From Candidatus Zixiibacteriota bacterium (lineage in GTDB: Bacteria > SM23-81), in NCBI GenBank assembly GCA_030628225.1, contig DAOVRJ010000114.1, positions 1-7,705 on the forward strand: a DNA stretch of 7,705 bases, written 5' to 3'. Shown piece after piece: positions 1-5,306 of the stretch. Within the stretch, counting starts at the first letter, position 1. Every line of letters begins with the position of its first letter. The notes beneath the pieces are model-generated. The model searched no databases and was not told where the DNA came from. It was given only the letters and a program-made list of their open reading frames with translations. The position numbers and the translations under genes were made by a program.

Positions 1-716
1 GAGGGCAGATAGCTCGACCCCACATCCACCCAAGTGTACTTGTCTACCTGTCCACGGAAAAAACGGCTGCGGTTGGTTCCCTTTTCGCGAATAATTTCGG
101 CGCGTTCGATGTACTGGGGGTCATTAATCAATAGTGCTCCCCCCTCTCCGCAGGTGAAGTTTTTCGTTTCGTGGAAGCTCTGCGCGGCCATGCAGCCTAA
201 GGTTCCGAGAAATTTGCCTTTATATTTGCCAAACAAACCGTGGGCATTATCCTCAATCACCGGGATGTTATGGCGGCCGGCGATCTTTAAAATTGTATCC
301 ATTTCACAGCCCACGCCGGCATAGTGAACGGGCAGAATGGCCTTGGTGCGAGACGTGATTAGCCTCTCCAGTTGGGTCTCATCCATGTTCAGTGTGTCGA
401 CTCTTACGTCGATAAAAACCGGTTTGGCTTTATATAGGGCAAAAGCGTTGACCGTCGACACAAAGGTGAATGAAGGAACAATCACTTCGTCACCTGTTTT
501 GATATCGAGTAAAATAGCTGCCATCTCAAGTGCATGTGTGCATGAGGTAGTCAGTAGCGCCTTAGCAACACCCAACTGTTCTTCGAAAAAAGCATGACAG
601 CGCTTTGTAAATTGTCCATCCCCTGAAATGAGGCCGTTATTGATCGCCTGGGCAATATAAACCAATTCTTTGCCCTCGAAACAGGGTTTGTTAAATGGAA
701 TTGCGAATTTGTCCAT
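1..716 (-). CDS. wecE: WecE/RffA-type dTDP-4-amino-4,6-dideoxygalactose transaminase, 3' end missing
   Basis: This is a PLP-dependent sugar aminotransferase of the DegT/DnrJ/EryC1/StrS family. WecE converts dTDP-4-keto-6-deoxyglucose plus glutamate to dTDP-4-amino-4,6-dideoxygalactose in the cytosol. About 239 residues are visible before the window edge, out of roughly 375 in the family, so the C-terminal third is missing because of the edge and not through decay. The match to E. coli WecE is long and specific: LLTTSCTHALEMAAILLDI near residue 54, PSFTFVSTVNAF near 81, LPVHYAGVGCEMDT near 128, and EKGTNRSRFFRGQVDKYTW near 211. Asp156 (PVIED) should contact the PLP ring, and Lys185 in HETKN should form the Schiff base. 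The ATG is preceded by GAGTAGG seven bases away, and an in-frame TGA five codons upstream rules out a longer start. It follows the wecD-like gene after 141 bases, the usual partnership for making Fuc4NAc. The product's exact stereochemistry is inferred from similarity. Confidence 0.93.
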   Translation of the reverse strand, partial: MDKFAIPFNKPCFEGKELVYIAQAINNGLISGDGQFTKRCHAFFEEQLGVAKALLTTSCTHALEMAAILLDIKTGDEVIVPSFTFVSTVNAFALYKAKPVFIDVRVDTLNMDETQLERLITSRTKAILPVHYAGVGCEMDTILKIAGRHNIPVIEDNAHGLFGKYKGKFLGTLGCMAAQSFHETKNFTCGEGGALLINDPQYIERAEIIREKGTNRSRFFRGQVDKYTWVDVGSSYLP

Positions 717-728
717 TAGCAGGCCTAC

Positions 729-857
729 TCATTGTGTCTTATAATCATTATAGGTTGCTACGTTGACAGCTTGTAGATAAGCCTCAAGTGAATTTAGGTT
801 ACTAAAACTTTTCGCTGCCGGCCGGGTATGCCCATCTGCATCCATGGTTGCCCACAC
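729..857 (-). other. Short protein-like reading frame between wecD and wecE
   Basis: Directly after the TAG that ends the wecD-like gene, the same frame stays open for 42 more codons to a TGA 12 bases before the wecE ATG. An internal ATG at 845 would give a 38-residue peptide. The translation looks protein-like (DADGHTRPAAKSF, then SLEAYLQAVNVATYNDYK), but I recognise no family. It could be a small gene, the tail of a lost gene, or a former C-terminal extension of wecD behind a TAG. No convincing Shine-Dalgarno stands before the ATG. It fills nearly all of the intergenic gap. An open frame of this length can also arise by chance. Confidence 0.3.
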
Positions 858-1670
858 CTACTTCCCTACTGTCACGAGGTGGGTAGCCCAAGGTGCGTGC
901 CAATGCAACAAAACCCCAGGGTCAGAAAATCGTGCCCCAAGGGAGGCATGGAGGTTTATCACTGGTGCGTTTGCTGCAGATATCTTCCCAAGTACAAATG
1001 ATGCACCCTGTTTTTGGAAATAACACATGGTTGAGGCAAACAGACCCACTCCAATCCGCTTTCCTTTCCATTGAGGGGCCACGGCAGCCAAGTGAAAGTA
1101 CCCTTGCTCGCCCCCGATCTGCACTATTGAGAAGGCGCGCACTTCTCCTCGCATTTTCAGCACGAGAAGAATTTGGGAGTTTGCCGGGTCAAATGTCCGG
1201 GACGCCCATTGTTGATAACGTTTGTCAGCGAGGTCTCTGGGGACGCGCACATCAGCATGGTAGCGTCCATTCTCAAAAACCTGGCCACAAATCTGCATGA
1301 CCGGTGCGAGGTCGTCCTTCTGCGCCGGTTTGAGCGTTACTTTTGTGTGCGGGTAATTGGTACTCTGGACACGTTCGTAGCGCACTACCATAGTCGTATC
1401 GATGTAGCGAAAACCGAGCGATTGGATAAAATAACGCCTCCGGATATCCGAAGCTGAGATGGTTGTGCTGACCAGCTCCACCTCATGAGTCTTGGCCCAA
1501 GCCTCGAGGTGCTCTCTGAGCCGGGAAGAATCCCGCAAAGAAGTGTTAAGCTCATCGGTCTTGTAATTGGCCACTCCGAAACCGAAGGTTTCTATGTCCC
1601 AGGGCACCAAGGCAATTTGCCCTGAATTGGCTAAATCGTTGGATATAGGTTCATAATGCAGCTCAAACAT
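858..1670 (-). CDS. wecD: WecD-like GNAT acetyltransferase (dTDP-4-amino-sugar N-acyltransferase)
   Basis: Predicted acetyl-CoA-dependent N-acetyltransferase of 270 residues. E. coli WecD acetylates dTDP-4-amino-4,6-dideoxygalactose to dTDP-Fuc4NAc, and that product is made by the wecE-type gene next door. The layout fits WecD: an N-terminal domain with PWDIETFGFGVANY near residue 23 (compare the W-x-x-x-FFG-V region of WecD), then a GNAT domain from about residue 111. The acetyl-CoA loop is VAPQWKGKRIGVGLF near 197-211, and the NAPVINLHASLGARF segment near 234-248 is typical of GNAT motif B. It is longer than E. coli WecD (224 residues), partly through a C-terminal end rich in His and Trp. 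The ATG is chosen because GAGAGGTG lies 11 bases upstream and family similarity begins there. The frame stays open further up, and an ATG at 1766 overlapping the upstream glycosyltransferase is a weaker alternative. The acyl group and exact substrate are inferred. Confidence 0.75.
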   Translation of the reverse strand: MFELHYEPISNDLANSGQIALVPWDIETFGFGVANYKTDELNTSLRDSSRLREHLEAWAKTHEVELVSTTISASDIRRRYFIQSLGFRYIDTTMVVRYERVQSTNYPHTKVTLKPAQKDDLAPVMQICGQVFENGRYHADVRVPRDLADKRYQQWASRTFDPANSQILLVLKMRGEVRAFSIVQIGGEQGYFHLAAVAPQWKGKRIGVGLFASTMCYFQKQGASFVLGKISAANAPVINLHASLGARFSDPGVLLHWHAPWATHLVTVGK

Positions 1671-1752
1671 ATTGACTTTAACACCTCTCAGAAAAAGCAC
1701 CACTAAAACGATACGCTCCCATGAATTATAAGGGAAGCTTGCCTCCTTTATA

Positions 1753-2691
1753 CTACGAATCGCCATGTTCCTTTTTTTCTCGAATCGCATAGCTGGGACG
1801 GTCCATGAGGCGAAGGTGCATCCTCGCCATGTATTCGCCGATGATGCCGAGAGCGAAAAGCTGCACACCTGAAAAGATGGAGATAATGGATGCAAGAAAT
1901 GGGAAACCTGCGACCCGTGTCCCGAACATCAAGTACCGGCCCACTACAAACACCAATATCAAAAAACCACAGAGTGTAAATGTAAAACCAAGCAAACTTG
2001 CAACCCTCAGAGGTAACACGCTGAATCCTGTGGCCATATTTATAGCCTGGGTGACTAATTTTAAAAAGGTATAGTTTGACGTCCCCTCCTGTCGTGACAT
2101 ATGCTTGACGGCAATAGCGGCAAAACGCTTGGTCCCCCAACTCAGCAAAACATCAATGGATGGATAGGTGCCGCGATAATCAGAGAATGAGTCCCGAAGG
2201 CGGGTGCGAAAAACCCTGAAAGCACTGACATTCCGAGCTATTTCAACACTCATCACGCTCCTGAGTACTAGCTTGGTAATTTGAGAAGCAAGGTCGCGCC
2301 ACAGGCCATGTTGTTCTATTTGCGGAGCACCATAAACCACGTCGTATCCTTCGTTTAGTTTTTCGAGCAAATTGCAGATCTCTTCGGGTGGATGCTGCAG
2401 ATCGTCATCAATAGTAACGGTGATATCGTATTTTGCCTCACGTATTCCTGCTAAGAGGGCGTTATGCTGGCCGTAATTGCGCATCAAGTTGAGGCTTTTG
2501 ACAAACTCCTTGTTATCAACCAGTTCCCCGATAACCTGCCAGCTGTCATCCAAGCTACCATCATTGATTAAGATAACTTCAAAAGCATCAGCATAGGCTT
2601 CAAGAACACTTTTCAGCTTTGTCACAAGAGGTTTTAGGGTGTCTTGGCTGTTATAAACCGGCACCACTACGGAAATACCAGCAAATCGCAC
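1753..2691 (-). CDS. ArnC/GtrB-like polyprenyl-phosphate glycosyltransferase (GT2)
   Basis: Membrane-anchored GT2 enzyme of 312 residues, expected to move a sugar from a nucleotide donor to undecaprenyl (polyprenyl) phosphate on the cytosolic face. The N-terminal catalytic domain has VVVPVYNSQDTL (residues 8-19), LINDGSLDDSW (41-51), RNYGQHNALLAGI (71-83) and the metal-binding DDD at 95-97 in TIDDDLQHPPEEI. The RNYGQH and DLQ-x-PPEEI blocks closely resemble E. coli ArnC. Two membrane segments follow (about 228-255 and 262-286), then GEYMARMHLRLMDRPSY, the usual cytosolic end of the ArnC/GtrB/DPM1 group. The start is GTG with AAAGGAG nine bases upstream. An ATG seven bases further up is out of frame and closes after 15 codons. 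ArnC itself handles a 4-formamido sugar, which suits a position beside 4-amino-sugar genes, but the donor here is not shown by the sequence. It ends in TAG, 82 bases before wecD. Confidence 0.9.
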   Translation of the reverse strand: MRFAGISVVVPVYNSQDTLKPLVTKLKSVLEAYADAFEVILINDGSLDDSWQVIGELVDNKEFVKSLNLMRNYGQHNALLAGIREAKYDITVTIDDDLQHPPEEICNLLEKLNEGYDVVYGAPQIEQHGLWRDLASQITKLVLRSVMSVEIARNVSAFRVFRTRLRDSFSDYRGTYPSIDVLLSWGTKRFAAIAVKHMSRQEGTSNYTFLKLVTQAINMATGFSVLPLRVASLLGFTFTLCGFLILVFVVGRYLMFGTRVAGFPFLASIISIFSGVQLFALGIIGEYMARMHLRLMDRPSYAIREKKEHGDS

Positions 2692-2700
2692 TTGTCATTT

Positions 2701-2707
2701 CTCCTTT
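2701..2707 (-). promoter_or_regulatory. Ribosome binding site deciding the GTG start of the ArnC-like gene
   Basis: On the minus strand this reads AAAGGAG, nine bases before the GTG at 2691. It supports GTG initiation: the only nearby ATG is out of frame and leads to a 15-codon dead end. The site lies just past the remains of the broken phosphohydrolase gene, so translation of the glycosyltransferase starts independently of that pseudogene. Confidence 0.7.
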
Positions 2708-2723
2708 CAGAATTTAGCCCGAT

Positions 2724-3192
2724 TTAATCATATATTGTCAGAAACTGAGGTTATGTAGTCTGTTTTCTGCTGTTATAGCCCGGATAGGGATAATCCGAGA
2801 TTATGAATCCGTTGACCTCCCATGGAGGATACGTCACAATCACGGTGATCACTCCCACTCTATAGCCCAATTTGCCCAGGATGTCTCAGAAGGTCTGGCC
2901 CACCATGGGCGCTGAAGTGATGAGGCTCGGCTCCATGAAGCTGTATTTGGTGGGACCGTAAGTGTAGAAATCATAAACGCCCTGTTTGCCTAGATTCTGA
3001 CCCCTCATGAAAGCACCTCAGGCGGGGTCGGCTCATGCAGGGGATGGTAGAACGAAATTTTTTCCAGCTGTTCTTTTCCATAAACCCTTGAAGATGGGGC
3101 AATCGCTCTTCTTGGAAGAGGGAGTCCATGACTTCAAAAGTGGTTCCATCCAACCCCAAAATAAGAACCTTTCAACCGTTTACTTTTTTCAT
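2724..3192 (-). pseudogene. Decayed, truncated third COG3379 phosphohydrolase paralog
   Basis: Remains of a third gene of the same alkaline-phosphatase-superfamily group as its two upstream neighbours. From an ATG at 3192 the frame reads MKKVNG, a TGA at 3172-3174, then KVLILGLDGTTFEVMDSLF and a stretch ending STIPCM. This matches NNGRKVLVIGLDCATP and STIPPITVPAW of the 5307-6692 gene, so the TGA probably replaces an Arg CGA. A frameshift near 3021-3050 moves similarity to another frame: PA-TGA-GAFMRGQNLGKQGVYDF (TGA at 3018-3020 in place of the Trp of PAW), then VGQTF-TGA-DILGKLGYRVGVIT (TGA at 2886-2888 in place of the Trp of WDILG), then TYPPWEVNGFIIS and a TAA at 2751-2753 where paralogs have the Tyr or Phe of YPAEL or FPQEI. 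Similarity stops near residue 155 of an expected 450-odd, so both later metal-ligand motifs are gone. The dead gene cannot make an active enzyme. The start is uncertain, because an ATG at 3232 in another frame could be original. Confidence 0.85.
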
Positions 3193-3256
3193 CGATGCAA
3201 CAATCTTTCTCACTGATTTTTCTTCGGTCCATCTCTTTCGGCATCTTATGAGCTTA

Positions 3257-4597
3257 TTAGACTGCCACCCTCCCATCCACATCCTGGGGCACCGGAACGT
3301 TCATCAAACTCATGATGGTCGGCAAAAGATCCATGATCTGCACATCTTCCCGGATTATCTTTTTGCCGCGGACGAACAAAGAGGCGTCGTCGTAAGTGTG
3401 CATGCCCACCAGAGCCGTCTTCTCGGTCAAGCCCTCCTTCTTGACGTCGGCCTTGAGATCAAATCCATCGAAGGGAATAGCGAACAGATCCGCCGCGGAG
3501 GAAAGATTTTCTCCCCGATAGATCTCCTCTCTCCTAAACACTTTCTGAATCACCTTCTCTCCCGTGTCCGGGAGGTGGAACCCCAACAGCTCTTCAGCAA
3601 CTTTCTCCCTCACTTTTTCATAATTGGACGGATCCACGCCGCCTTTGGGTTCCCGCCCTTTCAAATTTATATAGACACGCCCGGGAATGAGGGTGAAGGC
3701 CTGGGAGCTGGAGTGGATATCCCCAAGACCTGCCGGAGGGTTCTGCTCGAATTTCAGCAGTCCCCTCTCCACCAGATATCGACTGAGGTTCACCTCTTGC
3801 TTGATGGTGCAAAAACCGTGGTCGGACATCAGAATAAAGGTCACCTCATCTCCCAGCCTGCTGTTCAGATCACCCAGGATCTCGTCGATCTGATCATAAT
3901 ATTCCAGAAATGCCCGGGCATACCGAGGGTGGCCCTGCTCCATGTGTTCCCACATAAAATGGTTGATCCTGTCCGTGCCCATGATGTGCAGGTGAAAATA
4001 ATCCCAGGGCTCATGATCCATAAAATGGTACATGGCCTGGACCCTCTTCTCCAATGTGAGGCGCAGATCCTCCAAGAACTTGTCTAAAGACTTCCGGGCC
4101 AGAGCGGCATCGGCGTCGATCCGGTAGTCCATTTGCTCCAGTTGCCCGGAGATTTCCTGGGGAAAGGTGGCCTTTTCCAGGTTGGTGGCCAAAAAACCGG
4201 AGACTAAAATCCCATTGACCTGCCTGACTGGATAGGTGACCGGCACGTTGACCACCACCACTCTTTTCCCCCGCTCGCTGAGAATCTCCCATAGGGTCTT
4301 GCTGGTCATGTTCAGCGAGGTCGGTATAAAAACATCGTAGGAGTTGGGACGATGATCCACGAAACCGAAGATGCCGTGTTTTGCCGGGTTTTTTCCGGTC
4401 ATAAATGTGGACCAGGCCACCGATGAGATAGTGGGATAAACTGATCTCATCCTGGTGAAGGCACCCTTTTCAACCAGCCTGGCCAGGTGAGGAAACCGCC
4501 CCTGAGCTATCTGGTTTTGCAGAAAGCTATGTGGCACACCGTCGATGCTGAGAACGAAAACCCGGCGCTTCTTACTCCTGAATTTCAAAAAGGCCAT
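3257..4597 (-). CDS. Cytosolic AP-superfamily phosphohydrolase/phosphodiesterase, COG3379 type (paralog 2)
   Basis: Predicted metal-dependent phosphohydrolase or phosphodiesterase of 446 residues, from the alkaline phosphatase superfamily branch that includes type I phosphodiesterases and COG3379. The ligand set looks complete: Asp19 in VLSIDG; a Ser/Thr nucleophile region YPTISSVAWSTFMTGKNP, with Ser58 aligning with the nucleophile Thr of nucleotide pyrophosphatases; Asp209 and His213 in GTDRINHFMWEH; Asp259-His260 in MSDHGF; and His400 in GMHT. The family block INLKGREPKGGVDPSNYEKV lies near 310-329. There is no signal peptide or membrane segment, since the N-terminus is basic and runs straight into the first beta strand, so it should act in the cytosol. 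The ATG is preferred over an in-frame GTG at 4609 because AAGGAG overlaps that GTG but sits 11 bases before the ATG. It follows the CysC-like gene by 39 bases. The substrate is unknown; nucleotide sugars, lipid-linked intermediates and sulfonucleotides are all possible. Confidence 0.87.
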   Translation of the reverse strand: MAFLKFRSKKRRVFVLSIDGVPHSFLQNQIAQGRFPHLARLVEKGAFTRMRSVYPTISSVAWSTFMTGKNPAKHGIFGFVDHRPNSYDVFIPTSLNMTSKTLWEILSERGKRVVVVNVPVTYPVRQVNGILVSGFLATNLEKATFPQEISGQLEQMDYRIDADAALARKSLDKFLEDLRLTLEKRVQAMYHFMDHEPWDYFHLHIMGTDRINHFMWEHMEQGHPRYARAFLEYYDQIDEILGDLNSRLGDEVTFILMSDHGFCTIKQEVNLSRYLVERGLLKFEQNPPAGLGDIHSSSQAFTLIPGRVYINLKGREPKGGVDPSNYEKVREKVAEELLGFHLPDTGEKVIQKVFRREEIYRGENLSSAADLFAIPFDGFDLKADVKKEGLTEKTALVGMHTYDDASLFVRGKKIIREDVQIMDLLPTIMSLMNVPVPQDVDGRVAV

Positions 4598-4608
4598 GTT
4601 CCTGCCCA

Positions 4609-4614
4609 CTCCTT
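4609..4614 (-). promoter_or_regulatory. Ribosome binding site deciding the start of COG3379 paralog 2
   Basis: AAGGAG on the minus strand lies 11 bases before the ATG at 4597. It overlaps the alternative in-frame GTG at 4609, which therefore cannot use it. This removes four residues from the longest possible product. Confidence 0.6.
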
Positions 4615-4636
4615 CTTTTCCGACTGCGAAATGTGC

Positions 4637-5272
4637 TTAGAGATATCCGAGATCCTCCAGCCTTTTCTGGATCTTCTGCTCCTCTTCCTTGGAGTAAACC
4701 TGCTCATCCTCTGTTGAACCGCTCTGCTTGGCTGTCGTTGTTGCAGCCGGAATATACCCGAATTCCTCAAGCTTGTGGAGGACCGTATCCCGGCATTGCT
4801 CCGGGGTGGCCTCAGCGACCTTTAAAACGATCTCCGGATGCCGGGGAGCTTCATACGGATCGTCCACCCCGGTGAAATCCTTGATCTCCCCGGCCCGAGC
4901 CTTCTTATACATGTCCTTCACATCTCGCTGCTCGCAAACCTCCACGGGGCAGTCCACAAATATCTCCACAAAGTTGGTCGTTTCCTTCCTGGCATTGTTT
5001 CTCGCTTTAATATACGGTGACACGAAAGAGACCAACACGGCCACGCCGTTTCTGCTCAACAATTTGGCCACGAAGGTCACCCGCTCGATGTTCTTGTCTC
5101 TATCCTCCTTGGAAAATCCCAGATCACGGGTCAGGCTCTGCCTGACGATGTCTCCGTCCAGCCGCTCAACCCTCAAACCTCTCCGTTTCAGCTCCTCGGC
5201 CACCAGATCGGCCACGGTGGTCTTGCCGCAGCAGGGGAGCCCAGTAAACCATACGCAACATCCTTGTTGCAT
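4637..5272 (-). CDS. cysC: Adenylylsulfate kinase family protein (CysC-like) with a C-terminal tail
   Basis: APS kinase family protein of 211 residues. The classical reaction is ATP plus adenylylsulfate to PAPS, the sulfate donor for sulfotransferases, in the cytosol. The sequence shows a Walker A loop GLPCCGKTT (11-19), LDGDIVRQSLTRDLGFSKED (38-57), the family Ser85 in SFVSPYIKARNNARK, FVDCPVEVCEQRDVKDMYKKA (105-125), and the APS-site loop GEIKDFTGVDDPYEAP (128-143). The two cysteines in the P-loop replace the common Gly-Ala or Ser-Gly and are unusual. The kinase domain ends near residue 174 (KLEEFGYIP). After a linker rich in Thr, Ser and Lys comes an extra tail, YSKEEEQKIQKRLEDLGYL. GAGGAGGA lies seven bases before the ATG. 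It sits between two COG3379 genes (gaps 34 and 39). CysC-like kinases in capsule loci can have other substrates, for example the Campylobacter cytidine diphosphoramidate kinase, so PAPS synthesis is likely but not certain. Confidence 0.9.
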   Translation of the reverse strand: MQQGCCVWFTGLPCCGKTTVADLVAEELKRRGLRVERLDGDIVRQSLTRDLGFSKEDRDKNIERVTFVAKLLSRNGVAVLVSFVSPYIKARNNARKETTNFVEIFVDCPVEVCEQRDVKDMYKKARAGEIKDFTGVDDPYEAPRHPEIVLKVAEATPEQCRDTVLHKLEEFGYIPAATTTAKQSGSTEDEQVYSKEEEQKIQKRLEDLGYL

Positions 5273-5279
5273 CTTGAAA

Positions 5280-5287
5280 TCCTCCTC
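5280..5287 (-). promoter_or_regulatory. Strong ribosome binding site of the CysC-like gene
   Basis: GAGGAGGA on the minus strand, seven bases before the ATG at 5272, is the strongest Shine-Dalgarno that leads to a gene in this window. It lies inside the 34-base gap after the upstream phosphohydrolase stop, so it can reload ribosomes within the operon. Confidence 0.7.
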
Positions 5288-5306
5288 GCTTACACCTCAT
5301 TCGAGA

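Noticed and set aside
740-752. Palindrome TATAATGATTATA before wecE, containing a perfect -10-like hexamer
   Set aside because: No acceptable -35 element lies 16 to 18 bases upstream, the site falls inside the open frame after wecD, and AT-rich palindromes of this size arise by chance. It is too weak to call a promoter or operator.
1671-1895. Longer wecD product starting at 1895
   Set aside because: That start lies deep inside the ArnC-like coding sequence. The added residues translate the glycosyltransferase's C-terminal codons in another frame, and WecD similarity begins only at the 1670 ATG.
2816-2828. Small hairpin CCTCC-CAT-GGAGG as a terminator
   Set aside because: The stem is only five base pairs with no T-run after it, and the bases encode the recognisable YPPWEV segment of the pseudogene.
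2724-3192. TGA codons read as Trp or selenocysteine in the third phosphohydrolase copy
   Set aside because: Two TGAs do replace conserved Trp, but the copy also has a frameshift, a TAA and a missing C-terminal two thirds. The neighbouring 5307-6692 gene ends with TGA and its Trp residues are encoded normally, so decay explains it better.
3128-4087. Long open frame on the plus strand, 319 codons
   Set aside because: It lies opposite the 3257-4597 phosphohydrolase, whose minus-strand translation carries every family motif. The plus-strand translation shows no domain. The same applies to the plus-strand frames at 893-1300 and 4728-5399.
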